Source of the DNA: Bifidobacterium sp. ESL0682
Lineage (GTDB): Bacteria > Actinomycetota > Actinomycetes > Actinomycetales > Bifidobacteriaceae
DNA: 64,000 nucleotides
Assembly (NCBI RefSeq): GCF_029392815.1
Contig: NZ_CP113942.1
Location: 744,001-808,000 of the forward strand
Reading direction: 5' to 3'
Shown: in pieces, positions 28,142 to 39,405 of the stretch
How positions within the stretch are numbered: the first letter of the stretch is position 1
Layout: each line of letters begins with the position of its first letter
Position numbers and translations under genes: made by a program
Notes under the pieces: model-generated
Database searches by the model: none
What the model was told of the DNA's origin: nothing
Seen by the model: only the letters and a program-made list of their open reading frames with translations

Positions 28142-29863
28142 TCATGAACGGTGATGCGGTGGTTGGTTGGCTATTGTTGAATTTTTGCGGTTGCGGGTGA
28201 CGATGCATACCGTTCCTGCTTCAAGACGAACCATTCCCAATAATTCCATTTCCCCAAGCTCGCTTTCCAATCTGCCGATAGCCCAAGGTTTGCGTTGTCG
28301 TGCTGACGCATCAGTGAGTTTTTGCGCTTCTGTTTGGTTTTTGACTGTAGAGCGGGACGTGTTGAGCATCTCAAGAATGGCCTCATGTGTGGCTGCGTTG
28401 CCTTGTCTTCTGCAACGTCGAATAGCCGTCAGCACCTCCTGTTGTGAGGCGGTGAATTCGGTTTCGGGTACTGACGGTTGCGACTTGGAATCCCAGGCCG
28501 TGCCATTTGCCGTTGTGCTATTCCTTTGGGCAGATTGTGAGGTCTTGGTGTCGCTTGGCAAAGGGACTTGCACGGCAATGTTCGTTCGCTTGGCGGCTGA
28601 ATCGTCGGATTGTTGATGTGCTTGATGGCCGGAATCATGATTGCTCTCCTCGGAGGATATGGATGCGTTGGGTGCCGGTGTTGTTGCTGTTGTTTGGTTT
28701 TCTGTAGTTTCATCGTCATCGTTTGGCAATGCCTCCTCGTCAGAACGTATTGCTTTCGGAGCATGTCCTTCGTGACAGATTTCATCGATGGAGTTGACCG
28801 AGGTGAGGATGGCGGCGCGGTGATCACGGATGAGCCGGTTGCAGCCGGTGTTGCCGGGTATGTTGATATTGCCGGGGGCGGCATAGACCTCACGGCCAAG
28901 TTCTGCAGCCCAATTGGCGGTGTTGAGCGCGCCAGAGCGACTGCGTGCCTGAGCCACGACCACAGTGGAGGCCAACGCCGCGATGATGCGGTTGCGCAAT
29001 AAGAATCTCCGGGCTTCGGGAATGGTGTCGGGGCACAGTTCACTGATAAGGGCACCGCCATTGGCTTTGATGCGGTCGAACAGAGACCGGTTGCGTTCGG
29101 GGCCGATATGGTTGAGACCTCCGGCGAAAACGGCCACGGTTCGTCCGCTTTCTTTCTCGCCGATGGCGCTCATGGCATCCAGAGCGCCCCAATGTGCTGC
29201 AGCGTCGATGCCGAATGCGCCTCCGGAAACCACCAGATGCCCTTGTTCGGCGGCTTTCTTGGCAATGGTTTTTGCCACGTATCGTCCATAGTCGTCGGCT
29301 CCGCGAGAACCCACAACGGCCAATGGCTTCGCACAGCTGGTCAAGGCCGCAGGGTCACCGATTCCCCAGAGGCACAGCGGTGAGGCCCAATCTTTTCTGA
29401 TGGAAAGGTCATCGAGTTGATGGGGCCAATAGGGGCTGGTTGGTCCAATGATCCATTGAGACGCATTTACGGTGAACAAGTCTCTGAGTTCTTCTTTGCT
29501 GTGTGAAGGAAGTTGGTGCAGCCGTTCGCGCCAGCGTTCCAGCCCGTGATGAAATGAGCTCATGCCTCGTGCGTTGACTTTTCGCCCCCATCTGGCTGTC
29601 CCCTTGGCGAACGCCTCATCGAGCTTGTTGTGGTTGATGGTGCCGCCTTTTTCATCGGCTATGAGTCGTAAAGCGGTCACGGCACTGCCGGCTCCTTTGA
29701 TGGTTGCAAAGAGCAGTGCGTCGGCGCTGTCGATGCAAAAGGTCAGGACTGCCCGTGCCAGAGTATCGTCATCGACAGGCCATGAGTTGACAATCTTCTG
29801 CTTCGTTGTCATGGTGGGAGTCGAATCGGCTGTTGCTGTCGTTTCTGTGCTGTCGTTCATCAT
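28142..29863 (-). CDS. dprA: DNA-processing protein DprA/Smf
   Basis: Loads RecA onto incoming single-stranded DNA during transformation. The 573-residue product has the extended Rossmann DprA core at about 140-380: LAVVGSRGADDYGR, VVSGGAFGIDAAAHWGAL, FAGGLNHIGPERN, LISELCPDTIPEARRF and VYAAPGNINIPGN. The C-terminal 200 residues begin with a Thr/Asn/Ser/Gln-rich stretch (28440-28760) and end with a winged-helix-like region, making the protein longer than usual (about 360-400). Its start overlaps the comM stop (ATGA), so it is the last gene of yraN-comM-dprA. Confidence 0.92.
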   Translation of the reverse strand: MMNDSTETTATADSTPTMTTKQKIVNSWPVDDDTLARAVLTFCIDSADALLFATIKGAGSAVTALRLIADEKGGTINHNKLDEAFAKGTARWGRKVNARGMSSFHHGLERWRERLHQLPSHSKEELRDLFTVNASQWIIGPTSPYWPHQLDDLSIRKDWASPLCLWGIGDPAALTSCAKPLAVVGSRGADDYGRYVAKTIAKKAAEQGHLVVSGGAFGIDAAAHWGALDAMSAIGEKESGRTVAVFAGGLNHIGPERNRSLFDRIKANGGALISELCPDTIPEARRFLLRNRIIAALASTVVVAQARSRSGALNTANWAAELGREVYAAPGNINIPGNTGCNRLIRDHRAAILTSVNSIDEICHEGHAPKAIRSDEEALPNDDDETTENQTTATTPAPNASISSEESNHDSGHQAHQQSDDSAAKRTNIAVQVPLPSDTKTSQSAQRNSTTANGTAWDSKSQPSVPETEFTASQQEVLTAIRRCRRQGNAATHEAILEMLNTSRSTVKNQTEAQKLTDASARQRKPWAIGRLESELGEMELLGMVRLEAGTVCIVTRNRKNSTIANQPPHHRS

Positions 29864-31392
29864 GACTCCTTTGTCCTTAAAGCGATGCCTTGCATCATCT
29901 CAGCATGTCCCGGCGAAGGTTTGCCGTCCAAATCGGCAAGGGTCCAGGCCAATCGCAACGCACGGTCGGCGCCACGCAGACTGAGACGCTCGCTTTCCAG
30001 CGCTTTATCGATGAGGGTGAGTGCGACTTTCGAAGTGTTTGCGCGAAGCCATGTACCCGATGCCTGTGCGTTGCAAGTCCAGTGATAGTCCACGAAACGC
30101 TCCTGCGCCGTGTGCCTTGCTTCGGTGACTTTGTGCCTCATCTGCTCGCTGGTCGTCTGTGGCTGGGAGTTTCGCGTCATAAGGTGTTCTACTGGTGGCA
30201 CCTCCACTTGAATGTCGATGCGGTCGAGGATGGGGCCAGAAAGCCTTGAGAAATAGCGGATACGGTCCTTCTCCTTGCAGGTACAGCGTGAACTGTCGCC
30301 GTATCCGTAGCCGCAAGGGCAGGGATTTGCCGCCATGATGAGCTGGAAATTGGCGGGGTAGTAAGTCGTACCTTTCGATCGTGAAAGCGCTACGTATCCG
30401 GATTCCAGCGGTTCTCGCAAGGTCTGCAATGAACGAGGAGAAAATTCGGGAGCCTCGTCCATGAACAGCACCCCACGGTGGGCTCGAGTGATGGCTCCGG
30501 GCGTGGCAATGCCTGATCCTCCACCGACCAGCGATGCTGTGGAAGCCGTGTGGTGCGGCGCTTCGAACGGAGGCACATCGCTGATGCCATAATTCTGTAG
30601 TGTGCCGCACAGCGAACGTATCGAAGCCACCTCAAGCTGTTCCTGTTCGTTCAACGGACACATGATGCCGGGCATGCGTGAGGCGAGCATGGTCTTGCCG
30701 GAGCCTGGAGAGCCGGTCATCAGAAGATGATGGCCGCCTGCTGCGGCCACTTGAAGTGCCCATTTCGTGCGTTCCTGACCGATGACTTCTGCCATGTCGC
30801 CGACCGCTGGAGCAAGATTCGCCTCGTCGGTGGTTGCTTGCTCGGAAGGAATACGGGATTCGTCGATATGATATTTTGCTTCACCGCCCATCAGTTCGAT
30901 AAGCTCGCCCAAATGACGGATGCCGATAACGTTGAGTCCATCAACTAACTGAGCCTCTTCAAGGTTGCGTTCGGGCACGATGACCTGGTCAATGCCGTGT
31001 TCTCGCGCATACAGCGCAATCGGCAGTACACCGGTGACGGGCAGTACCGAACCGTCGAGATTCAGTTCCCCGAGCACTACGGTATCTGCCAAGCAATTGT
31101 GAGGGATGACTCCGGCCGCGCTCAGTACGGAAACCGCGATGGCAAGGTCGTGCGAGGAGCCTCGTTTGGGCAGCGAGGCAGGGGAGAGGTTGACGGTCAC
31201 CCGAGTCTCGGGCCAGCTGAAACCACTGGCTTGGCAGGCGGATTTTACTCGTTCGCGTGCTTCGCTCAGGGAGGTGTCCGGCAGACCGATGATGGAGAAA
31301 TATGGCAGGCCCGGCGAGATGAAAGCCTGCATCTGGATGGCATTGGCCTTGAGCCCTACCAATCCCACCGACATCGCCGTCCCGATGGCCAT
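29860..31392 (-). CDS. comM: YifB/ComM family Mg-chelatase-like AAA ATPase
   Basis: A hexameric AAA helicase that promotes branch migration in natural transformation, 510 residues. The N-terminal S5-like domain ends near 170. Walker A is MTGSPGSGKTMLA, Walker B GVLFMDEAPEF, and sensor regions include NPCPCGYGYGDSSRCTC. The C-terminal Mg-chelatase domain ends RLAWTLADLDGKP. The cysteine cluster in CPCGYG is family-typical. It overlaps yraN by one base and dprA by four, so the three genes are translationally coupled. Confidence 0.93.
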   Translation of the reverse strand: MAIGTAMSVGLVGLKANAIQMQAFISPGLPYFSIIGLPDTSLSEARERVKSACQASGFSWPETRVTVNLSPASLPKRGSSHDLAIAVSVLSAAGVIPHNCLADTVVLGELNLDGSVLPVTGVLPIALYAREHGIDQVIVPERNLEEAQLVDGLNVIGIRHLGELIELMGGEAKYHIDESRIPSEQATTDEANLAPAVGDMAEVIGQERTKWALQVAAAGGHHLLMTGSPGSGKTMLASRMPGIMCPLNEQEQLEVASIRSLCGTLQNYGISDVPPFEAPHHTASTASLVGGGSGIATPGAITRAHRGVLFMDEAPEFSPRSLQTLREPLESGYVALSRSKGTTYYPANFQLIMAANPCPCGYGYGDSSRCTCKEKDRIRYFSRLSGPILDRIDIQVEVPPVEHLMTRNSQPQTTSEQMRHKVTEARHTAQERFVDYHWTCNAQASGTWLRANTSKVALTLIDKALESERLSLRGADRALRLAWTLADLDGKPSPGHAEMMQGIALRTKES

Positions 31393-31886
31393 CAGAATGC
31401 CCCCGGAATATGTTGGACCTTCGGCCTATTGCCTTCCAGCAAAATCGACATGGCATCGAAGCGAATGCCTGTTCGTCGTATCGACTTGCCAGGGCCGGCT
31501 AGCCAAAGCGCGGCTGCGTGATGAAGATTCGCCTGTTTGTGCGCGGTGATGGCCTCCTGCGGGGTGCCGTAGCGCTGTGTCCGTCGCGTCTTCACTTCGA
31601 CGAACACCACGATGTGTTCAGGGGTCATCATAATGATGTCGAGTTCGCCGAAACGGGTGCGCCAGTTTCTTGTCAACACACGCCAGCCAAGCTGTGTGAG
31701 CCACGCCGCCGCGTATTGTTCGCCGATTGCGCCAAGTTGTTTATTGGAAATGTCGGGAATGATCAGCTGTTCCTCAAGTTCCGCCAGTGAGCTCTCAGAA
31801 GCTGTGCCATTGAAGTCGGTATCTGCGTCGCTTCCGAGACATTCGTTGGGTCGACGTTTTTGCACTGTTGCAATATTTGTGTTCAT
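31392..31886 (-). CDS. YraN family (UPF0102) nuclease-like protein
   Basis: A 164-residue member of the UPF0102 family, a restriction-endonuclease-like fold usually encoded beside comM and dprA. Motifs are GAIGEQYAAAWLTQLGW, RTRFGELDIIMM with the putative catalytic aspartate, and VVFVEVKTRR with the Glu/Lys pair. The first 45 residues are a polar extension not seen in short homologues; a later start is possible. First gene of the yraN-comM-dprA operon. The upstream 430 bases contain DnaA-box-like repeats. Confidence 0.85.
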   Translation of the reverse strand: MNTNIATVQKRRPNECLGSDADTDFNGTASESSLAELEEQLIIPDISNKQLGAIGEQYAAAWLTQLGWRVLTRNWRTRFGELDIIMMTPEHIVVFVEVKTRRTQRYGTPQEAITAHKQANLHHAAALWLAGPGKSIRRTGIRFDAMSILLEGNRPKVQHIPGAF

Positions 31887-32316
31887 GCATTTAGTGAAGC
31901 ATGGTTGACGATTGTATCGGGTGAAAAACGGGCGGTGTGGTTAAACGGTTGTTGTTTTTCTGATTCCCGGCGTTTCTCTGGATAACTTCGCTTTGATGCA
32001 ATGCAATTGTGGTTAACACTGTGGGTATTTTTAAAGGTATGTGTGCAAGTTGCGGCGAGAGTGGTGGAAAACTTCTTTGAGGGTTGCATTGGCAGTGGAA
32101 AACCTTGTGGGGAAAATCGGAGCGTGCACAAGATCATCTGCATCTTCAAGCCGGTTCGAATCGGCGTCCGATACGAAATCGTCCCTGCAATTCGGCGGAA
32201 TGATGAAACCGTCAAGAAGCAGGGACAATTTTGATTTCACATCAATCAAGCTGCAATTTCGAATTCAAAAGGGAATGCAGCAAATTCATAATGACGCTGA
32301 AGCCCAAAGCGGGCGT
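31887..32316. other. Non-coding region with DnaA-box-like repeats
   Basis: 430 bases between the pyridoxal kinase stop and the yraN start, without a gene I can support. Between 31936 and 32114 at least six nonamers on the + strand resemble TGTGGATAA/TGTGGAAAA with one or two mismatches: 31936, 31977, 32008, 32063, 32094 and 32106, with a weaker one at 32020. The region must also hold the yraN operon promoter. Confidence 0.45.
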
Positions 32317-33192
32317 TCAATCCACGAGCCCGGTAAGCTCGCCCAGATTGAGCTCGAAACTCACGCCGCGTTCTTCGAAATCGGGCTGGTTGCGCGTGGA
32401 TTCCATGGCATGACGCACGAATTCGCCGGCCACCTGGGCCGATTCACTGAGAGTCTTGCCGGCCATCACTGCGCCGCACAGCGCCGAAGCAAAGGCGTCA
32501 CCGGTACCGTGAATCATGTAGGGGAGCTTGTCGTGAGCTAGCTCGACGCGCGCGGAAGCTCCGGCGCTCGCGCTGCCCACGAAGTTGCGCAGCTTGCCAT
32601 CGCCACGGTCGATGCCTTTCAATACGACGTTCTTCGCACCCAAATCAAGCAGTGCGCCGACCCAATCGGTCGCCTCGTCATCGCTCAGGTTCTGCTCCGG
32701 GTAGTCGCGTCCGGTCAGGATGCTGGCCTCGGTAAGGTTCGGCATCAGCACGTCCGCGCCGTCCGCAAGCGTCTTGACCGCGTCGCACATTTCCGTGGAA
32801 TACGTGGGATACATCTGCCCGCCGTCGCCCATCACCGGGTCGACCAGCCGCAGTGCCTTCGGGTATTCGCGATACATGCGCTTAATGATGTCCACCTGCT
32901 CGGCCGAACCAAGGAAGCCGGAATAGATGCCGTCAAGCTCCACGCCGATCTTCTGCCAAGCGTCGAGGTAGCCGGAAAGCATATCCGTGGTGTCGTGGAA
33001 GGTATAGAACGGGAACTTGGTGTGTGCGGAAAACAGGGCCGTCGGCACGGGGCACACGTCGCAACCGCACGCCGAAAGAATCGGGATTGCAGCGGTCAGC
33101 GAGCATTTGCCGTAGCCGCACATATCGTGCACTGCCGCAACGCGGGGAATATATTTGGGGTCGCGCTCATAGAGCGTCGTATCTTCTTGCAT
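32317..33192 (-). CDS. pdxY: Pyridoxal/pyridoxamine kinase
   Basis: An ATP-dependent kinase of the ribokinase superfamily that makes pyridoxal 5'-phosphate in the B6 salvage pathway, 291 residues. Motifs are VAAVHDMCGYGKCSLTAA, RLVDPVMGDGGQMYPTY, DVLMPNLTEASILTG and the anion-hole/catalytic-base segment MIHGTGDAFASALCG with the GTGD aspartate. The frame runs 41 codons further upstream, but the ATG at 33190-33192 follows GAAAGG and starts at the family position. It is monocistronic and convergent with nothing. Confidence 0.9.
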   Translation of the reverse strand: MQEDTTLYERDPKYIPRVAAVHDMCGYGKCSLTAAIPILSACGCDVCPVPTALFSAHTKFPFYTFHDTTDMLSGYLDAWQKIGVELDGIYSGFLGSAEQVDIIKRMYREYPKALRLVDPVMGDGGQMYPTYSTEMCDAVKTLADGADVLMPNLTEASILTGRDYPEQNLSDDEATDWVGALLDLGAKNVVLKGIDRGDGKLRNFVGSASAGASARVELAHDKLPYMIHGTGDAFASALCGAVMAGKTLSESAQVAGEFVRHAMESTRNQPDFEERGVSFELNLGELTGLVD

Positions 33193-33626
33193 TTCATGAC
33201 CTTTCAGAAAGTCTATGAATAATATCGGCGTCCGTCGCCGGGCGGGAATGCCCGGTGCGTCGCTGGTACCGACTGTAGACCTCATGGCGACAGACACGCC
33301 CCGTTTCGTTCGCAAGATGATGGGGGACTGGAAGTTGGTTGGAGCAATCGGTGGTGAGATTGTACGGACTGAAAGTATAAGCGTCGTTTCAATCCGTTGC
33401 CGTTACTGGTGTTATCAGGTTTTCAACAGACTAAGGAGGTACCGGGAATGCTGTCTGAATAGAATTCAGTAATTTATGATGTCGGGTTATCGTAAAATGC
33501 CGAAAATTCAAGGGTTTTCAAGGCGTTATAGATTACTGGGATAGCGTCGCGCTTGCCGTGCCGATTTGGTCGGTTTACGCTCGGAAAGGAAATACTGGGC
33601 ATTCGTATACGTAAAAGGAGCTGGAT
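33193..33626. other. Intergenic region before metY with a strong orphan ribosome site
   Basis: 434 bases between divergent genes. No riboswitch pattern was recognised. At 33432-33462 a textbook TAAGGAGGT is followed 8 bases later by ATG and only three more codons before TAG, about 165 bases before metY. Confidence 0.4.
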
Positions 33627-34949
33627 ATGACGAACGAGACTACGCCGAAGAAGTATCATTTCGAAACGCTGCAGCTGCATGTGGGTCAAGAGGAGGCCGA
33701 CCCTGCCACCGACGCGCGCGCCGTGCCGATCTACGCCACCACCAGTTACGTCTTCCATGACTTCGACCATGCCGAGGCGCGTTTCGCCCTTGAGGATCCG
33801 GGCAACATCTACGGCCGTCTCACCAATTCCACCGAAGACGTGTTTGAAAGGCGCATGGCCGCGCTTGAAGGTGGCACTGCGGCGCTCGCGCTGGCCAGCG
33901 GCGCGGCAGCGGTGGAAGCGGCTCTGCGCAACATCACACAGACCGGTGACCACATCGTCTCCTCGTCGCATATCTACGGCGGCACCTTCAACCTGATGCG
34001 CCACACCTTGCCTCGCGATGGCATCACCACCACCTTCGTCGACCCGGCCGATCCGCAGAACTTCGAGGACGCGATTCAGGACAACACCAAACTCGTCTAC
34101 TTCGAGACCTTCGGCAACCCCAACGCCGACCTGCCCGATTTCGAGGCCATCTCCAAGATCGCGCACAAGCATAACCTGCCGGTCTTCGTCGACAACACCT
34201 TCGCCACTCCGTATCTCTTCCGTCCGCTGGAGAACGGTGCTGACATCGTCGTGGAATCGGCCACCAAGTTCATCGGCGGCCACGGTACGACGCTTGGTGG
34301 TGTCATCGTTGAAGGCGGCCATTTCAACTGGGCCGCGGTGCCGGGCAAGTTCCCGACCCTGACTGAGCCTGACCCGTCCTATCATGGTATGAACTTCTAC
34401 GAGGCGCTCGGCGAGACGGCCTTCGTCACCCGCGCCCGCGCCATCTTCCTGCGTGACACAGGTGCATGCATCAGCCCCTTCGCTGCATGGCTCCTGCTGC
34501 AGGGCACCGAAACGCTGTCGTTGCGCGTCGAACGCCATGTACAGAATGCACTCAAAGTGGTCGAATACCTGCAGACCGTGCCCGAGGTCGAGTCCGTTTC
34601 GCACCCCTCGATTCCCGGACGTCCCGATCATGAGCGCTACGAGAAGTATTTCCCGAACGGCGCCGGCTCGATCTTCACCTTCGACATCAAGGGCGGCAAG
34701 GATGCGGCGCGTGTTTTCATCAACAACCTGCACCTCTTCAGCCTGCTTGCCAACGTCGCGGATGTGAAGAGCCTCGTCGTGCACCCGGCCTCCACCACCC
34801 ACGCCCAGGAAACTCGCGAGGAACTGGAAAGCCAAGGCATCCACCAAGGCACTATCCGCCTGTCAATCGGCACCGAATACATTGACGACATCATCGATGA
34901 TCTCAAAGGCGGTTTCGAGGCCTTGCGGGCTTCTGGCCTCGCCAAGTAA
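33627..34949 (+). CDS. metY: O-acetylhomoserine (thiol)-lyase / cysteine synthase-type enzyme
   Basis: A PLP enzyme of the Cys/Met metabolism family, 440 residues, making homocysteine from O-acetylhomoserine and sulfide (often also acting on O-acetylserine). The N-terminus [10 protein letters not shown], the substrate segment [18 protein letters not shown] and the PLP-lysine motif [11 protein letters not shown] (Lys214) are diagnostic. The length of about 430-440 and the insert around 240-270 fit MetY rather than MetB or MetC. GGAG precedes the ATG. Codon bias is strong, suggesting high expression. A terminator follows. Confidence 0.93.
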   Translation: MTNETTPKKYHFETLQLHVGQEEADPATDARAVPIYATTSYVFHDFDHAEARFALEDPGNIYGRLTNSTEDVFERRMAALEGGTAALALASGAAAVEAALRNITQTGDHIVSSSHIYGGTFNLMRHTLPRDGITTTFVDPADPQNFEDAIQDNTKLVYFETFGNPNADLPDFEAISKIAHKHNLPVFVDNTFATPYLFRPLENGADIVVESATKFIGGHGTTLGGVIVEGGHFNWAAVPGKFPTLTEPDPSYHGMNFYEALGETAFVTRARAIFLRDTGACISPFAAWLLLQGTETLSLRVERHVQNALKVVEYLQTVPEVESVSHPSIPGRPDHERYEKYFPNGAGSIFTFDIKGGKDAARVFINNLHLFSLLANVADVKSLVVHPASTTHAQETREELESQGIHQGTIRLSIGTEYIDDIIDDLKGGFEALRASGLAK

Positions 34950-34964
34950 GGCGGTTGAGATACC

Positions 34965-35005
34965 AAGGGCGGATGCCGAAAAATTTCGGTACCCGCCCTT
35001 TCGTG
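34965..35005 (+). terminator. Terminator after metY
   Basis: AAGGGCGG (34965-34972) with CCGCCCTT (34993-35000), and an inner CCGAAA/TTTCGG stem, then TTTCG. The stem has a short internal mismatch. Confidence 0.7.
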
Positions 35006-35169
35006 TGTTCATTTCTTCACGCGTCTCATCCTTTCGAACGATGGTGTTCGAATCCTGCGGGCATGGCTATGCGCTGAAAATTCATTCCTGCGCACGATGG
35101 GGGAGACGGGCGGATTCTTTTAGAATTTGAAACATTAGATAAGTAGTGACCTCAAACAAAGGAGTCCAC

Positions 35170-36255
<1,086 letters not shown>

Positions 36256-36452
36256 ATCGATAGAGTTGCTGCAGTTTCGTTTGCACGTGCTGGTTGGGTT
36301 TGCATTGACACAAAGACGAGAATCGTCAAATAACGGCAATCATAGCTATAAACAATCCAGTCGATAATCAACAACCACAACGAAACATAGCGAGCAATCT
36401 CCATCAATCACCCTGAAACGAACTTGTAGACGAAAAGCAAAAGGAACCAACA

Positions 36453-39110
36453 ATGTTCTCAGTAACACTCAAACTTATGAAAAAGAGCGGGAAGATGCTC
36501 ATTCCCGCCGGCATCGCCATCCTCATCGGCACCGCATTCATCGCCTCGACTTTCCTCTTTGGCAACTCGATGGACGATTCGTTGCGCACACAGCTGACCT
36601 CCCGGTTCATGCAGTCCGATTACGTCGCGTTGATGAAAGATTCGAATGGCGGCGACAGCAGCACCTACAGCGATGACGCTCCGCCGGTCGTCGGCACCTT
36701 CAAAACCGACGAGATTGAGAAGGTGGACGGTATCACGGCCACGCAGTCCTTGGTCTATGGCGATGGCCATGTCACGAAAGGCGATGATTCGTCGACCACC
36801 ACGTACGCTCTGGGTTCCACCAGCAACAGGCTTCAGCCGGTCGAGGTAGTCAAGGGGCATAGCCCGCTCAAGGCCGATGAGGCTGCTGTGCCCGAGAAAA
36901 TGGCCGACAAGATGCACTTGAAAATCGGCGATACATTCAAACTCACTCTTTCCGAATCCGGTTCCAGCAATGCCCCTGCTGCCAACGCGACATTGGTGGG
37001 CCTGACCCGCGACCAAAACGGGAGCTATACCGTCTACGGCGGTGTCACGTTGGTCTCACCGCAGGTGCTGACAAAGCTTTATGGCATGGACTCCTTCAAC
37101 GACGTCCCGTCCAACGGTTTGCTTTTCAATGTCGACCCAGCCAAAGCCGGAACGGCCATACCGCAGGTCAGGCAGGCAGATTCTGGCAAGAAGATGAGTG
37201 TCGATACCCGCCAGCATATCGGCGACGAGCAGATGAAGTCCCTGAGCGCCAACGGTAGCTCTCCGGTGAAGATCTTCCTCATGGTCTTCGGCATCCTTGC
37301 CATGTTCGTCGCGGCTTTGGTCATCGCCAACACCTTCCAGGTCATGGTTGCCCAGCGTCGCCGCACGCTCGCCCTACTGCGCACCATCGGTGCTAAGAAG
37401 GGTCAGCTGTATCGTTCTGTGCTTTTTGAGGCCGGTGTGCTGGGGCTTATCGCTTCCATTCTCGGCATTCTCGTGGCGATGGCCTTGATGGGCGGATTGG
37501 GCAAGCTCGGCTTCGTCATGGGAAACATGGGCTCCAAGATGAAGCTTATCGTCACCTGGCCGGTCATCGTGGTGCCGCTGGCCTTCGGCATCGTTATGAC
37601 GGTGCTCGCCTCCATCGGCTCCGCACGTTCCGCCACGGCCGTCACCCCGCTCGAGGCGCTGCGCCCGATCGAGGTCACTGATACCCGCAAGGCCGGCAGG
37701 GTGCGCGGTGTGTTTGGCACCTTGATGATCGTGCTCGGCGTGATCTGCTGCGCGCTTGGCGCGAGCCGTATGCCTTCCATCATCAACACCCCATCACCGG
37801 GCGACGGCAGTGACACCACTTACGAATATGCGTTGTTCTCCGCCATGGGTGGCTGCGCTTTGCTCTTCATCGGCTTGGCTATCACCGCCACATTCTGGCT
37901 GCCGGTGCTGATGCGCGGCATCGGAGCGTTGGTCGCGCATATCGGTCCGTCCGCCAACATTGCCAACGCGAACATCCGGAAGAACCCGCGTCGCGTTGCC
38001 GCCACCGGTGTCGCGCTGCTGATCGGTGTCACCCTCGTCTCCACCATCGCCACCGGCGCGGCCTGTGGCAAACAAACCATGGATTCCACACTCGATTCGC
38101 ATTACAGCGTCGATATGACCGCGGAAGGCAACGGTCTGACGAAGCACACTGCCGACAAGGTTGCCAAGGTCAAGGGCATCTCCGATACCCTCTACCTGCC
38201 CACCGCCACTGCGAACGTGAAACTGGGCAACGGGAAAGACGATAACAATATGAGCGTGTTGCTTGTTGGCGTCAACAACAAGCAGGCCTTGCAAAAGGTG
38301 ATGCACACTGATATTTCCTCTGGTTCCATCGCTCCAGGCACCGTGCTTGCCCCGCTTTACAATGCTCAGACCGGCAAGAAGCTGAGTTTTGCGAACAACA
38401 CTGTCGATTTCTCTTCGGTCGGCAAGGATGGCTCCAAGAACCATATCAATCTGCCGGCGATGAAGGTCACGCAGGTCGATTACCGCAAGCTCGCCAGCAT
38501 GTATTCCATGGTCGTCTTCGTTGACCAGTCGGTCCTTGCCAACAGCAACGTCGAAACCGACGGCCACATACTCCTGACCAAATTCGACATGAATGCTACG
38601 AGCGTCACCGACACGTTCGACGCTGTGCAGAGCGCCCTGGGCTCCACCGACGGCATCAACGTTTCCGGTCCGATTGCCGACCGCGTCACCTGGGACACGG
38701 ATATCGACCAGATCATGACCTTGCTTGTCGCCCTGCTCGCTGTCGCGGTGTTGATCGCACTGATTGGCGTGGCCAACACGCTGAGCCTGTCCGTGATCGA
38801 ACGCACCCGCGAATCGGCCACCCTGCGCGCCATCGGCATGACGCGCGGCCAGCTCAAGCGCTCTCTGTCCTGTGAGGCACTGCTCATCTCGCTGGTCTCG
38901 GGTGTCGTCGGTGTCATCCTCGGCACGGCGTTCGGCTGGCTCGGCTCCTACATGGTCTTCAGTCTCTACGGCAAGACGGCCTACCTCTTCGACTGGAAGT
39001 TCGACGGCGCAGTGCTCCTGATCGCCGCGCTCGCTGCTCTGATTTCGAGCATCTTCCCGGCCCGTCGCGCGGTCAAGACCCCGCCTGTCGCCGCCCTCGC
39101 CGAGGCGTAG
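36453..39110 (+). CDS. FtsX-family ABC transporter permease
   Basis: An 885-residue permease with two FtsX domains, each a cluster of helices near conserved cytoplasmic loops. The first has VIANTFQVMVAQRRRTLALLRTIGA (about 290-315, given in part), and the second VANTLSLSVIERTRESATLRAIG (about 775-800, given in part). An N-terminal helix (about 12-33) precedes a large extracellular domain of about 230 residues, and a second large extracellular domain lies between the two halves. This architecture matches Gram-positive antimicrobial-peptide or lipoprotein exporters of the MacB/BceB class. With the ATPase upstream it forms an exporter; the nearby two-component system may regulate it. Confidence 0.9.
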   Translation: MFSVTLKLMKKSGKMLIPAGIAILIGTAFIASTFLFGNSMDDSLRTQLTSRFMQSDYVALMKDSNGGDSSTYSDDAPPVVGTFKTDEIEKVDGITATQSLVYGDGHVTKGDDSSTTTYALGSTSNRLQPVEVVKGHSPLKADEAAVPEKMADKMHLKIGDTFKLTLSESGSSNAPAANATLVGLTRDQNGSYTVYGGVTLVSPQVLTKLYGMDSFNDVPSNGLLFNVDPAKAGTAIPQVRQADSGKKMSVDTRQHIGDEQMKSLSANGSSPVKIFLMVFGILAMFVAALVIANTFQVMVAQRRRTLALLRTIGAKKGQLYRSVLFEAGVLGLIASILGILVAMALMGGLGKLGFVMGNMGSKMKLIVTWPVIVVPLAFGIVMTVLASIGSARSATAVTPLEALRPIEVTDTRKAGRVRGVFGTLMIVLGVICCALGASRMPSIINTPSPGDGSDTTYEYALFSAMGGCALLFIGLAITATFWLPVLMRGIGALVAHIGPSANIANANIRKNPRRVAATGVALLIGVTLVSTIATGAACGKQTMDSTLDSHYSVDMTAEGNGLTKHTADKVAKVKGISDTLYLPTATANVKLGNGKDDNNMSVLLVGVNNKQALQKVMHTDISSGSIAPGTVLAPLYNAQTGKKLSFANNTVDFSSVGKDGSKNHINLPAMKVTQVDYRKLASMYSMVVFVDQSVLANSNVETDGHILLTKFDMNATSVTDTFDAVQSALGSTDGINVSGPIADRVTWDTDIDQIMTLLVALLAVAVLIALIGVANTLSLSVIERTRESATLRAIGMTRGQLKRSLSCEALLISLVSGVVGVILGTAFGWLGSYMVFSLYGKTAYLFDWKFDGAVLLIAALAALISSIFPARRAVKTPPVAALAEA

Positions 39111-39150
39111 ACGTCTGGCGGGTGCGGCAGGCATCCGCTCCGTAACAGTC

Positions 39151-39197
39151 GCGGTCCGTCCGATACTGGTATTCCGGTCTCGGACGGACCGCTTTTT
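39151..39197 (+). terminator. Rho-independent terminator after the FtsX permease
   Basis: GCGGTCCGTCCGA (39151-39163) and TCGGACGGACCGC (39180-39192), a perfect 13-bp stem, followed by TTTTT. Confidence 0.9.
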
Positions 39198-39405
39198 CGT
39201 GGGAAGAGCTTGTGAACGATAGCTCAAAATGCTGATGGAAGCACGGAACGGCAATCGTCGATAGATTGTGTGTAAGTGCTGTGTTTGTGCAGGACGGAAA
39301 CGAATGCCGCGTCTAAAAAGTGTTCCGTGCTGTGGCTTCATTCTGTGCATATGAAAAGAATGGCGGAATTCGGGGATTCTTGAATCCGAAGTCGCTGATT
39401 TCAGT

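Noticed and set aside
31936-32114. Replication origin at the DnaA-box-like cluster
   Set aside because: No dnaA, dnaN or rpmH gene nearby and no clear AT-rich unwinding element; regulation or titration is more plausible.
31883-32215. Open frame on the - strand before yraN
   Set aside because: No coding pattern or ribosome site, and it runs through the DnaA-box-like cluster.
33193-33626. SAM or T-box riboswitch before metY
   Set aside because: I could not find the conserved core of any SAM riboswitch class or a T-box sequence.
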